DNA of 64,000 nt. Source: Afipia sp. GAS231 (GTDB lineage: Bacteria; Pseudomonadota; Alphaproteobacteria; Rhizobiales; Xanthobacteraceae). Under the pieces are notes generated by a model that was not told where the DNA came from, searched no databases, and worked only from the letters and a program-made list of their open reading frames with translations. Each line of letters starts with the position of its first letter. The stretch's first letter is position 1. The translations under genes and the position numbers were made by a program. The stretch is from NCBI RefSeq assembly GCF_900103365.1, contig NZ_LT629703.1, positions 4,588,001 to 4,652,000 of the forward strand. Reading direction: 5' to 3'. This document shows positions 36,665 to 46,038 of this stretch, one piece after another.

Positions 36665-38962
36665 ATGACAATTGAATTCCGCGGACGACGAGAAGATGTC
36701 CGGCTGCTCAAAGGTCAGGGGCGTTATACGGCGGATTGGTCGCTTCCAGACGAAACCCATGCCTGCTTCCTGCGAAGCGACCGGGCGCATGCCGATATTG
36801 TTTCGATCGATGCCAGCCAGGCAATTGCTCTGCCGGGCGTCATAACTGTCTTGACCGGACAGGATGTCATCGCGGCTGGCCACAAAAACGCTCCTAACCC
36901 GGTTTGGTTTCTCGGAAAGGGCGAAATGAAATTGCGGACGCCTCGGCGGCCTTGCCTCGCAACGGATCGCGTTCGCTATGTAGGGCAGGAAGTCGCGTTG
37001 GTGGTGGCTAGCTCCGCGGCCATAGCCCTAGACGCCATCGAAAACATCCTCGTAGAGTACCGCGATCGTGATGCGATCATTGAACCCGAAGAGGCTCTGC
37101 GCGCCGACGCCCCCGTTCTACATGAGGATCAGCCGCACAACATCGCGTTCGAATATGAATATGGCGACGCCGCTGCGACAGACGAGGCCTTTCGGGGGGC
37201 GCGGCACGTGGCTCGGGTTAATTTGGATTGCCAACGCATGGTTGGCAATCCGATGGAGCCTAAGTCATGTCTAGCATCTTACGACGCAGGCACTGACACC
37301 CTCGAAATGTATTTGCCGACGCAAGGCACGTCCATGATGCAGGCCGAGTTCGCGGCCGCACTGGGAATGCCAATCGAACGAATCCGTTTGCACGCGCAGG
37401 ACGTCGGCGGTGGGTTCGGCGTACGCGGCGAGGTGTATCCCGAATACATGGCGCTAGCGTTGGCGGCGAAAACGATAGGCCGACCTGTCAAGTGGCTTGG
37501 TACGCGCTCGGAATCTTTTGTCAGTGATCATCACGGACGCGCGGAAAGGCACATGGCGGAGCTTGCGCTCGACGAGAATGGCCGCTTTTTGGCGATCAGA
37601 GTAGAATGGCTCGTCAATATGGGAGCATTTTGTTCCAATGCAGGTCCGTATATCCATACGTTGGCGCACCAGGGACAGGTAGCGGGGCCGTATTTGACGC
37701 CGACCGCTTTTGGCTTCCACCGACTTCTATTCACCAACACAACGCCGACGACTGCTTATCGCGGAGCAGCGAGACCAAATACAGCGTACATCGTCGAGCA
37801 GTTAATCGATGAAGCGGCGCAGGTAACCGCGATCGATAGGATCGAATTACGGCGACGCAACCTTATTCCGAAAGACGCATTTCCGTACAAGACTCCTGCC
37901 GGCGCAGTTTATGATAGTGGCGATCCCCATCGTCTTATTGATCGTGTGTTGTCAAGCTGTGATTGGGCTGGATTCGAAGAGCGACGGGCCGGCTCCGCAA
38001 AAGGCGGCAAGCTAAGAGGGCTTGGCGTTGCTATGTTCATTGAGCCATCGGGCGGCGGGCTTAAGGACGAGGTGTCGATCAAGTTTGCTTCATGGGGAGG
38101 CGTTGACATTTTTTCGCCCGTTGGCCCATCCGGACAAGGGAACGAAACTGTCTTTCCTGAAATTGTTGCGGAGCATCTCGGCCTTCCCGTGGATAAGGTC
38201 GTTTTGCGCTACAATGATCCGGACGGCCCGATCCTTTCAGGTCTCGGCTCAATTTCATCCCGGACGCTTATGAACCATGGCAGCGGCTTTGTTCTTGCCG
38301 CGCAAGAAGTGATTAAGAAAGCCACGCTGCTAGCTGCCGACGTCCTCGAAGTTTCGGTTCCGGATGTCGCATTCAAAAGCGGCATGTTCCGGGTAGAAGG
38401 GACCGACCTCTCCATCGGTTTGCTGGATCTTGCACGACGCTACTTTGTTGGAAGAGGAGAGCACCCGTTGGACGTGAAGACGGAGAGTGCTGCTGTGACA
38501 GCGTGGGCGACAGGCGCGCACGCTGCCGAAATCGAAATCGACGCAGAGACAGGCGAGCTCGAGATCCTACGGTATGTCGCCGTCGACGATTGCGGGCGAC
38601 TGATTAATCCGACGATCGTCGCTGGGCAAATTCATGGTGGGATAGCTCAAGGTGTCGGCCAAGCTATCGGCGAGGCCTGCATCTATGACAACGTGACTGG
38701 CCAACTTATCACCGGTTCCTTCATGGATTATTTTATGCCGCGCGCCCGCGACCTTCCCTTCTTCGAGCTACATGATGAGCCGACCTATTCGCCGACTAAT
38801 CCGCTTGGAGCGAAAGGGGTGGGCGAGGCAGGAACGACTGGCGCGGTACCAACTCTTGGAAGCGCTCTGCGCGATGCTTTGAAGCCGCTCGGAATTTACC
38901 ACGTCAATATGCCATATACGCCTGCCCGTCTGTGGTCGCTGCTGAAGTCCGCGCGTGATTGA
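36665..38962 (+). CDS. Molybdenum hydroxylase, large molybdopterin subunit (copy 3)
   Basis: A 765-aa xanthine oxidase-type large subunit. Motifs: RREDVRLLKGQGRYTADW at the N-terminus, QDVGGGFGVRG (cofactor loop), TAYRGAARPN in the active-site loop, GPSGQGNET, and KGVGEAG with the catalytic glutamate. The AYRGAxRP loop is of the form II/BMS type, whose substrates are mostly unknown. The start at 36665 was chosen because GGAG lies 9 bases upstream; an ATG at 36656 is too close to it. No small or medium subunit is encoded nearby. A class II aldolase gene follows 600 bases later. Confidence 0.92.
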   Translation: MTIEFRGRREDVRLLKGQGRYTADWSLPDETHACFLRSDRAHADIVSIDASQAIALPGVITVLTGQDVIAAGHKNAPNPVWFLGKGEMKLRTPRRPCLATDRVRYVGQEVALVVASSAAIALDAIENILVEYRDRDAIIEPEEALRADAPVLHEDQPHNIAFEYEYGDAAATDEAFRGARHVARVNLDCQRMVGNPMEPKSCLASYDAGTDTLEMYLPTQGTSMMQAEFAAALGMPIERIRLHAQDVGGGFGVRGEVYPEYMALALAAKTIGRPVKWLGTRSESFVSDHHGRAERHMAELALDENGRFLAIRVEWLVNMGAFCSNAGPYIHTLAHQGQVAGPYLTPTAFGFHRLLFTNTTPTTAYRGAARPNTAYIVEQLIDEAAQVTAIDRIELRRRNLIPKDAFPYKTPAGAVYDSGDPHRLIDRVLSSCDWAGFEERRAGSAKGGKLRGLGVAMFIEPSGGGLKDEVSIKFASWGGVDIFSPVGPSGQGNETVFPEIVAEHLGLPVDKVVLRYNDPDGPILSGLGSISSRTLMNHGSGFVLAAQEVIKKATLLAADVLEVSVPDVAFKSGMFRVEGTDLSIGLLDLARRYFVGRGEHPLDVKTESAAVTAWATGAHAAEIEIDAETGELEILRYVAVDDCGRLINPTIVAGQIHGGIAQGVGQAIGEACIYDNVTGQLITGSFMDYFMPRARDLPFFELHDEPTYSPTNPLGAKGVGEAGTTGAVPTLGSALRDALKPLGIYHVNMPYTPARLWSLLKSARD

Positions 38963-39554
38963 TGCGTCAGTTGAGCGCTGAATGGATCGTCATGTTTTTG
39001 CGATGAACGATGTTCTCTTGCACGTGCGATATCTGCGGCTGTTGAGCCGTGCTGATCTCAGATGCTGGCTGGCGATGCATCGTTCCATTGAATAGAGCTT
39101 CTTGCGACGCTAGTTCTGTCGCCATACGATCGCACTAAGTGAGGAGGCTGGTTTCCCTTGGTCGGATCAGCAGGTCCATCTGCGTTGAGGTGTTTGCCGC
39201 GCAGGAGCGGTGCCGTCGATTTATCGAACAGCTCTTTTCCAATAATATCGCCGGCACTGATGCGAACGATCTCTGTGGGGCGACTTCTCCTTTGCAACCG
39301 TGGGCTGATGGCATCTTTCAGGGCCTTCTGCAGCTCGACTTGTTCTTGGTCGGAAATCTCTCACTCACACTGGACCAAGAAATTGGAATGGACCAAAATC
39401 GGAGACAATGGCGCTATGAAAATTGTGTTCAATATTGAATAGCTGACAGCAAAGTCATATCCGCCTAGATTCGCGTGGATCAGGCAGTTTGGATCGCCCA
39501 TTTTGGCGACTTGTCTTGTAACTTCGTTAGACCACCCACGCATTCAGGATCGCC
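38963..39554. other. Stretch with an unidentified minus-strand gene relic
   Basis: On the minus strand, frames in different phases read GDPNCLIHANLGGYDFAVSY (around 39440-39500), then EQVELQKALKDAISPRLQRR and DIIGKELFDKSTAPLLRGKH (39150-39360). These look like ordered pieces of one real protein that has suffered a frameshift and lost both ends. I cannot name the family. Confidence 0.4.
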
Positions 39555-40331
39555 ATGTCGCCCGATGAACTAAAGTACGAAGTCGCGCTGGGAAGCAGAA
39601 TTCTGGAAATGATAGGCCTAGCGACAGGAATTCGCTCCTCGATGGGGCATGTGAGCCTTCGCGATCCCCTTAATCCCGACCGCTTTGTCGTGAAGGGGAG
39701 AGGCTATGAGATCGATGTGCTGCGTCGCATGCGGCCGGAGAATATGGTCATTTGCGATCTCAGCGGGCGATTAGTTGATGGGCCTCCCGGGGTGGTTCAA
39801 TGCAATGAGGTCATGATTCATGCCTGCGTGCTCAAGGCCCGTTCGGATGTGAACTCTGTGGTTCACGTCCATCCGCCCTTTAGTGTCATGTTGACAGTGA
39901 TGGGATTGCCTATCGTGCCGATGGTGCTCGAGGGAATCGGGCTCGTTAGGAAGCCGCTGCCAGTTTATCCGCACACAGCATTAGTGACCTCCATCGAAAA
40001 AGGAGAGGATATGACGAAGAGTCTCGGCACTGCGAACGCCGTGCATTTGCTGGGCCATGGCGTGACAACTGTGGGGAAGACAATGGAGGACGCAGTCATG
40101 AATGCTTGGCACCTCGAACATCAGGCGCAGTTCAATTATTATGCGAAATCGATCGCCGGGCCCGTTCACGCGCAGATTCCCGACGTGCAAGTCGAAGAAT
40201 TTCTTCAATGGAGGCCGCTTGCAGAGCCACATTTTCAGGAAGCGGTCGCGCGCGTCGGAAAAGTCAACACCGGCGGAAGTATGTGGAGCGATCTCAGGGA
40301 GCGCGCTGCAAAGCTTTTGTCCGAAGGCTAG
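39555..40331 (+). CDS. Class II aldolase/adducin-family protein
   Basis: A 258-aa protein with the class II aldolase fold: zinc-ligand histidines in SVVHVHPPF (about residues 98-106) and in HLLGHGVTTVG (about 162-172). AGGA sits 6 bases before the ATG. Family members cleave sugar phosphates or carboxylated hydroxy-compounds, or decarboxylate aromatic acids. In this setting it may process a hydroxylated product of the molybdenum enzyme encoded upstream, but the substrate cannot be read. Confidence 0.9.
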   Translation: MSPDELKYEVALGSRILEMIGLATGIRSSMGHVSLRDPLNPDRFVVKGRGYEIDVLRRMRPENMVICDLSGRLVDGPPGVVQCNEVMIHACVLKARSDVNSVVHVHPPFSVMLTVMGLPIVPMVLEGIGLVRKPLPVYPHTALVTSIEKGEDMTKSLGTANAVHLLGHGVTTVGKTMEDAVMNAWHLEHQAQFNYYAKSIAGPVHAQIPDVQVEEFLQWRPLAEPHFQEAVARVGKVNTGGSMWSDLRERAAKLLSEG

Positions 40332-40793
40332 ATTGAGACTGAGCGAACCGATCTAGAACCGCTTTCTGACCGATCTAGAAGACAGTTTTTGCAACCAACG
40401 GCTATGGTGTCCGACAAGGGTTTGGGCAGCGTCCGGCTGTGCTTGTGAACCATAACTTCTGTGGCGACAAGCGTGAGCCGATTCTGCTGTCCATCAAACG
40501 ATGGTGTAACCCCTGCGGCGAAGACGCATGGGAAGGCATCGGGTAATCAAGAAGTTACCTGCCGCTGCGAGCGCGCGCGGGTTATCGGTGATCTATACGA
40601 CAGGCGAATGGCGCAGCGACGGCCGCACGCGAAGCAAGCAGACGTCGTAAAGTTGGTAGGTGCTATCCGCTTCATCGAGACGCTCAAGTCAGAGTTAATC
40701 GATTTTCCCGGGAAACCACACAGCTGGACGGAAACGTCAGCAAGTAAGGTCTGATTACGCCAGGCGCCCAGCCTGCACTTGATCTTGAAAGGT
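40332..40793. other. Gap between aldolase and convergent binding-protein gene
   Basis: About 460 bases. The plus-strand frame at 40461-40754 is arginine-rich and has no recognised motif or good ribosome binding site. Nothing convincing. Confidence 0.35.
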
Positions 40794-41753
40794 TTATTTT
40801 ACGAACTGGTCGTCAACGATCTTTTCAACAGCGGGGACTTCGTCCTTTTTCATCATCTGATAATCGGATAAGAATTCGAGCAGATTCTTAAGGCCTTCCG
40901 TATCGATCTTTCCGTTTTTGCTGAGCCCCAACGTGTCGTAACTAGCGGATGCGGCTTCGGCTGAATAGCCGTTGATCTCCCGCATTTTCGCTATTGCCCA
41001 GGCCTTCCCGTCGGCGCTCATGATGAAGCGGTTGGCCTCGAAGATGGACTGCACTACGGCCTTAACCGTCGAAGGCTCCTTCGCGATGAAGTCCTTGTGC
41101 GCAGTAATGGTGTAGGAGATCCATTCCTTCGGCAGCAAAGATTGGATTTCCGCGATTTCTCTAACTTTACCTTCCAGCTTCAATGTCAGCATGCTGGCTG
41201 CGGGAAGGACCACAGCGTCTATCGATCCCGTGACGAGCGCGGCAAGGCTTTCATTGATGCCACCGGTTGAAACGAACTGGACGTCCTTGTCGATACCCAG
41301 CTTCTTAGCTGCGAGCTGCCCATAAGAATGTTCGAGCCCCCCGAAGCGGGAAACGCCAATCTTGCCGCCCTTGAGGTCTTCGCCCTTTGCGACGCGCCCT
41401 TTGCTAGACGACCAAATTGCAAAGTCGTCATACGACTGAAGGTTGCCGATCACCGACAGCGGTACTCCACGTGCAATCGCGAGCGAGTCAGTCGCTGCCG
41501 AGGAGAGTGCAATCTTGATCGCGGATGCTGCGAAGGCTCGCGTCAGATCGGCACCGCTCTGTGACGGCACCCATTCGACGTCGAGCCCGTTCTTTTTGAA
41601 TATGCCGTTTTCTTGCGCAGCATAGATTGGCAAGTAGTAGAGCGGAAACACCTGCACAGCGCCGCCGATCCTGAGCTTTTCCTGAGCGGTCGCTGGGCCA
41701 ATCAAGACGGCCCCGATGCAAACGGCAAATGCTAAGAGAAAAAGACGTTTCAT
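40794..41753 (-). CDS. NMT1/SsuA-type ABC substrate-binding protein
   Basis: A 319-aa periplasmic protein with a Sec signal (RLFLLAFAVCIGAVLIGPATAQ) and the NMT1/THI5-like binding fold (PIYAAQENGIFKKNGLDVEW, GKIGVSRFGGL). Such proteins serve transporters for sulfonates, taurine, nitrate, pyrimidine precursors and aromatic acids. The matching permeases and ATPase lie at 43.4-45.8 kb on the same strand, separated from it by the oppositely oriented M20 hydrolase gene. That insertion makes the transporter locus discontinuous. Confidence 0.9.
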   Translation of the reverse strand: MKRLFLLAFAVCIGAVLIGPATAQEKLRIGGAVQVFPLYYLPIYAAQENGIFKKNGLDVEWVPSQSGADLTRAFAASAIKIALSSAATDSLAIARGVPLSVIGNLQSYDDFAIWSSSKGRVAKGEDLKGGKIGVSRFGGLEHSYGQLAAKKLGIDKDVQFVSTGGINESLAALVTGSIDAVVLPAASMLTLKLEGKVREIAEIQSLLPKEWISYTITAHKDFIAKEPSTVKAVVQSIFEANRFIMSADGKAWAIAKMREINGYSAEAASASYDTLGLSKNGKIDTEGLKNLLEFLSDYQMMKKDEVPAVEKIVDDQFVK

Positions 41754-42105
41754 AATGGCACCCCGTGTCCCAGTTCAGTGACGTAGCTCAACTTTTGAAT
41801 CTCGCACGTTCAACGCCAAAGCTGTCATTGCAGCCTGCCGGCGGATTTTGTAAATCCAGTCTCTCGTGACCTGATGCTGAAAAGCACCGCTATGCATTTA
41901 AAGTACGGAGATGTTAGCGGGCTATTTCACTATGTAAAGCGGTCTTGCGCACCGTTCGTATTTGATCAGATGCTCATCTGTTTCGTTTCGCTATAATCGC
42001 GAGTGCTCGCTTACAACCTGTTCTAATACGAACTAGTCGCGTATGAGCCAGTTGTTGCTCGACGCAGTTCGATAAGACTAAGTCAGTCATGAAAGGAGAG
42101 TCTAA
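41754..42105. promoter_or_regulatory. Divergent promoter region
   Basis: About 350 AT-richer bases between the binding-protein and M20 hydrolase genes, which are transcribed away from each other. It must hold both promoters. I could not define -35/-10 boxes with confidence. Confidence 0.4.
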
Positions 42106-43392
42106 ATGTCCGTTGCAGACGACGTCGTCGCCCTAATCGACCGAGACGAGGTAGCCCGGCTCGCGCTTGAGATTTGTAATATCGATAGCCCATACGGTTA
42201 CGAACGCGATGTCGCAAATCACATTTTTAACTGGATGGAGCGCGAAGGTTTCGTCGCCCGAAAAATTGGTTTGCTTAGTGACCGCTTCAATGTTCTCGGG
42301 ACGTTGCATGGGACCGGGGGCGGCTACAGCATGATCTTTAATAGCCACATGGACACCGCGGTGCCGGCCACAGAGGACATGATCCACGCCGATCCGGCAA
42401 ACAAAATTTATCATAGCGCCTGGGAACAGGATGGGCTGTTATTCGGCGAAGGCATCTGCAACGATAAAGGCCCTATGGCTGCTTTCCTAATTGCCGCCAA
42501 AGCGATTAAGGATTCGGGCCACAAGCTGAAGGGAGACCTGCTCGTCAGCGGAGCGGTGCATGAGACCGGTGGCGAGCCGTACGGCGAGTTGCCCGGCGAG
42601 TATCTCCACGCGAAAGAAATTGGAGCGCGCTATCTCGCGACGCACGGAGGCATCGCCGACTTTGCGCTCATTGCCGAAGGGACCGGATTTGGCCTTGCTT
42701 GGATCGAGCCCGGCGAATGCTATTTGAAAATCACGCTGCGCTCGGACCTGCCTCCGTTCTACACAGCCTACCTTCCGGATAGGACCACGCTTGCCGAAAG
42801 TCCGAACATGATCGTAGCGAGTGCGGCGGTCATCGGAGCCATAGAGGAGTGGGCGGCTGAGTATCAGAAGAACAATGTCTTCAGTTCTGCGGGCGGCACC
42901 GTCGTACCCAAGGCGCAATTCGGAGGTATTAGAGGCGGTGATGGTCATCGCCCGTACCTGTGCCCTCAGTTGTGCTCACTTTATTTCCATATGTTTGTTG
43001 TGCCGGGCCATGACGTCCTTGCGCTCAAAGATGAGATCAGTGAAGTGGTCAACAAGCTGGGGATCAAGAATAGCGTCGAAATCTATTCGTTTCGACCCGG
43101 CTATGAGGCCAAGAATATCGATCGATTCGTTGATGCGGTGACGCGTGCACACCGCGCGACGTTCGACGAAGAGCCGAAGCCGCCATACGTTGAATCGACC
43201 AGCATGTGGCGGGATCTCACCGTGTGGAATGAGTTGGGCGTTCCTGCTATGACCTACGGCCCGCGGAGTACGACGCACCAATTCCAGCGCGCGCTCTCAA
43301 TCGAGAGCCTTTACAAGGCCGCTTGCGTCTACGCCCGAATTGCGGTCGAGGTGTGCAGCGAGGAGAAACCTCGCGCACGGCCACAGCCGTGA
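42106..43392 (+). CDS. M20-family metallo-amidohydrolase (ArgE/DapE-like)
   Basis: A 428-aa zinc hydrolase. Metal and catalytic elements seen: NSHMDTAVP (His and Asp), GICNDKGPMAAFL (bridging Asp), HETGGEPYGE (catalytic Glu region), LIAEGTGFG (metal Glu), and a C-terminal GPRSTTHQFQRALSIESL His. The spacing fits M20 peptidases and deacylases. The ATG has a strong AAAGGAGAG site. It lies inside an ABC uptake locus, so it probably hydrolyses an imported N-acyl compound, carbamate or peptide-like substrate. Confidence 0.9.
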   Translation: MSVADDVVALIDRDEVARLALEICNIDSPYGYERDVANHIFNWMEREGFVARKIGLLSDRFNVLGTLHGTGGGYSMIFNSHMDTAVPATEDMIHADPANKIYHSAWEQDGLLFGEGICNDKGPMAAFLIAAKAIKDSGHKLKGDLLVSGAVHETGGEPYGELPGEYLHAKEIGARYLATHGGIADFALIAEGTGFGLAWIEPGECYLKITLRSDLPPFYTAYLPDRTTLAESPNMIVASAAVIGAIEEWAAEYQKNNVFSSAGGTVVPKAQFGGIRGGDGHRPYLCPQLCSLYFHMFVVPGHDVLALKDEISEVVNKLGIKNSVEIYSFRPGYEAKNIDRFVDAVTRAHRATFDEEPKPPYVESTSMWRDLTVWNELGVPAMTYGPRSTTHQFQRALSIESLYKAACVYARIAVEVCSEEKPRARPQP

Positions 43393-43425
43393 ATCAAAAC
43401 ATCGCGGACGCGACGGCCCAGTCCT

Positions 43426-44196
43426 TCATGTACGCCATTGACTGAAACGGCGTGAAAGTGACCATAGAAGCATATTGATGATGACAGTGATTAGAGAAGT
43501 GAGGATGATGGCGGCATAAAGTTCCGGCGTTCTGAATGTTATCGCGAGAGTGCGCACGAACGCGCCAATGCCGAAACGCGCCAAGGCGAGTTCAACGATG
43601 AATACCCCCATCAGCGCTGCGTTGCAGGCGTAGAAGAGGCCTGACGTTAACACCGGCAGCATCGCCGGGAGGATGATTTTCAGATATATCTGGGACTTAG
43701 AGTAACCCATCGCGCGCGCCAAGGTGATATGTGCGGGCTTCACTTCCCGACTCGCTGCGGAGACGTTCACAACCATCGGAAAGAATGCCGACAAAGCTCC
43801 ATAAACGATGACAGTAGCTTTATCAATTCCGAACCAGAGCACGAATAGAGGAAGCAATGTGACCTTGGGGATGATGACTCCGAGGACTAGGAGGGGCATG
43901 AACACTTTGTAGGCATACTCGGAGGTGTTCACCAGCAGTCCGACAATCAATGCGGCCAAAACACCCGTGATAAGTGAGGGAGCGAAACTAGAAAAAGTCG
44001 CGGCCAAATGCGGCTCGGCCGATATCGTAGTGGGGATAAACGCAAGCGCTGTGTCCAAAGGGCTGGCAAGAAATATTGTATCGACCCACTCTCGGCTGAT
44101 CGACAGGTGCCACAATACAAGTATCGCGGCGACGAATGCGGCTTGAATGGCGAAGGGGGCAGATGTGCGCGCCAACGAGGCGGTGGTGATACTCAT
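43426..44196 (-). CDS. ABC transporter permease (SsuC/TauC type), first
   Basis: A 256-aa membrane protein with about six helices and the EAA loop ITLARAMGYSKSQIYLKIILPAMLP that docks to the ATPase. The start at 44196 was preferred over a GTG at 44205 because AGGTGG lies upstream and the ATG overlaps the stop of the neighbouring permease gene (ATGA). With the second permease it should form a heterodimer for the NMT1-type binding protein. Confidence 0.92.
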   Translation of the reverse strand: MSITTASLARTSAPFAIQAAFVAAILVLWHLSISREWVDTIFLASPLDTALAFIPTTISAEPHLAATFSSFAPSLITGVLAALIVGLLVNTSEYAYKVFMPLLVLGVIIPKVTLLPLFVLWFGIDKATVIVYGALSAFFPMVVNVSAASREVKPAHITLARAMGYSKSQIYLKIILPAMLPVLTSGLFYACNAALMGVFIVELALARFGIGAFVRTLAITFRTPELYAAIILTSLITVIINMLLWSLSRRFSQWRT

Positions 44197-44948
44197 TTTA
44201 CCCACCTACGTTCGAGAAAGCTGAAAAAGCTGTTTCCGACGAGACCGATCACCAGGGTGATGAAGATCAGCGCGTAAAGTTGTGGCGTGAAATAATTGAA
44301 AGACGCCCAATCAATGAGCGAACCAAGGCCGTTCGTTACGACGAGAAGTTCCGCAGCCATCACACCAACTACGGTGTAACCGAACCCGAGCCGCAGCCCT
44401 GCCAATATCGTCGGTGCCGCTGCGGGCAAGATGATCTTGAAGAAGGTCAAGAAGTTGCCGTAGCCGAGCGAATACGCCAGGCGCGCGTAATTCGGGTCTA
44501 TTTGGCGCACAGCTGCGCTCGTGTTGAATATCACGACGAAAATCCCGACAGTGATTCCGAAGATGATTTTTGGCGCCATGCCGACGCCGAGCATCAGCAC
44601 GAACAACGGATAGAGAATCACCTTGGGAATGGCGTAGAGCACGAGCAGGATCGGTTCGAATGCGTCGCCCATTAGTTTTGAACTCGCAAAAAGAAGACCG
44701 AGGCTTACACCGAGAACGGCACTGACCGCAAACGCGCCAATGAACCCTTGAACTGTGATCCAGGCATTAGAATAAAAGTTGGGGACGTTGCTGGTTGTCG
44801 CGAGAATGTTCAGCACCTGCCAGAAAATTTCACTAGGCGGAGCAACGAGAATGCGGCTGGTTAACGAGAAGCGCGTATTGATTTCCCATAGGACCAGCAC
44901 GCAAAGAACAATCGCAGCTCTGGTAACCGCCGGATTGATGCGCTTCAT
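44193..44948 (-). CDS. ABC transporter permease (SsuC/TauC type), second
   Basis: A 251-aa inner-membrane protein homologous to the neighbouring permease, with the docking loop ARLAYSLGYGNFLTFFKIILPAAAP and a final VIGLVGNSFFSFLERRWVK. It lies between the ATPase gene (3 bases upstream) and the other permease gene (4-base overlap), so all three are co-translated. Two different permeases in one transporter is less usual for this family, where a homodimer is common. Confidence 0.92.
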   Translation of the reverse strand: MKRINPAVTRAAIVLCVLVLWEINTRFSLTSRILVAPPSEIFWQVLNILATTSNVPNFYSNAWITVQGFIGAFAVSAVLGVSLGLLFASSKLMGDAFEPILLVLYAIPKVILYPLFVLMLGVGMAPKIIFGITVGIFVVIFNTSAAVRQIDPNYARLAYSLGYGNFLTFFKIILPAAAPTILAGLRLGFGYTVVGVMAAELLVVTNGLGSLIDWASFNYFTPQLYALIFITLVIGLVGNSFFSFLERRWVK

Positions 44949-44951
44949 TTC

Positions 44952-45773
44952 CTACTCCTTTGGCAAGGCAACATGATTTTCGCCCGCCTTTTCCCGGTTA
45001 AGGGCGGTAATCGACTCCTCTTTGAGATGTCCCCACAGCGCGTCTACCATCCGATTAAATTCCGACGAGCCGACGGCGCGGGGGCGCGGAAGATCGTTCT
45101 TGATCTCAGCTTTGATCCTTCCCGGTCGTGCGGTGAAGACGGCGATCCGCTCTCCAAGATAAACCGCCTCTGTTAGACTGTGTGTGACAAATACAAACGT
45201 TCGCCGAACCTTTCGCCAGATTTGGACCAGTTCGTCACCCAGAACGATGCGCGATTGCTCATCGAGTGCGCCAAAAGGTTCGTCCATGAGAATAATATCG
45301 GTCTCCAGCGCGAGCGCGCGGCAAAGCGCGACGCGCTGGGCCATGCCCCCTGAAAGCTGCCGGGGGTAAAAATCAGCGAAATCGCGCAAGCCAACCATGT
45401 CCAGATATTTCATCGCACGCTCGCGCCGTTGTTCCTTGGTGAGGGATTGGGCCTCGAGGCCAAATTCGATATTCTTGACGACCGTTCGCCAGGGAAGCAG
45501 CACCGAATCCTGAAACATGTAGGCCATCAGTTTAGGATTGGGCCCCGAAACCGGCTGACCGTGAACCAGAACCCGACCCGGAGGTCCGTTGTGCGAGGTC
45601 AGGCCGGCGATGATGTTGAGAAAAGTAGATTTGCCGGAGCCGCTCGGGCCGAGGAGCACAAGAAAATCGTTGTCGGTGGCACTTATACTGACGTTATCGA
45701 GCGTTACGGTTTCTCGGCCAGTCTGTGCGTCAAGGAAACTTTTGCAGATTGAGGTCGCTTCGATGATTGCCAT
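44952..45773 (-). CDS. ABC transporter ATP-binding protein (SsuB/TauB type)
   Basis: A 273-aa ATPase with Walker A GPSGSGKST, Q-loop YMFQDSVLLPW, signature LSGGMAQRVALCRAL, Walker B IILMDEPFGALD and switch VTHSLTEAVYLG. The start MAIIEATSICKSF at 45773 fits the family; the frame is open to 45998, but that extension contains a repeated peptide that results from a direct DNA repeat. It drives uptake through the two permeases encoded behind it. Confidence 0.93.
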   Translation of the reverse strand: MAIIEATSICKSFLDAQTGRETVTLDNVSISATDNDFLVLLGPSGSGKSTFLNIIAGLTSHNGPPGRVLVHGQPVSGPNPKLMAYMFQDSVLLPWRTVVKNIEFGLEAQSLTKEQRRERAMKYLDMVGLRDFADFYPRQLSGGMAQRVALCRALALETDIILMDEPFGALDEQSRIVLGDELVQIWRKVRRTFVFVTHSLTEAVYLGERIAVFTARPGRIKAEIKNDLPRPRAVGSSEFNRMVDALWGHLKEESITALNREKAGENHVALPKE

Positions 45774-46038
45774 ATCTTGCAACGTGGGCTTTCTTGCCGC
45801 CGGAAAGGCGCGGCTGCCATGTCGAGTTTTTCGATTTTTACACAGTGGATCAATCTCACTCAAGTGAGCGTATTGGGTGCGCCTATCCAGCCTGTCGATA
45901 CAGCAACGTTCATAATTGATCGGTTCATATTTGATCGGTTCAATCTTGCCTTCATTCGTTCCTCCCCATGTGGTGATATCTTTGTAGGCCAGCATCAATC
46001 AAAAAAGTCCTGCAACCTTGGCGGCCGCGCGCCTTGCT
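45774..46038. promoter_or_regulatory. Upstream region of the ABC operon; G+C boundary
   Basis: About 265 bases between the ABC operon promoter side and the end of the TctC-type gene. It contains the direct repeat above. Base composition changes sharply at its right end, from mixed to G+C-rich, marking the start of the 46-60 kb block. Confidence 0.4.
45916..45942. repeat. Tandem direct repeat TTGATCGGTTCA upstream of the transporter operon
   Basis: Two identical 12-mers at 45916-45927 and 45931-45942, 15 bases apart, lie about 140 bases upstream of the ATPase start in the presumed promoter or leader. Flanking bases are also similar (AAT/TTT before, TAT/ATC after). It could be a regulator binding site with two half-sites on different helix faces. 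No other copy was noticed. Confidence 0.4.
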
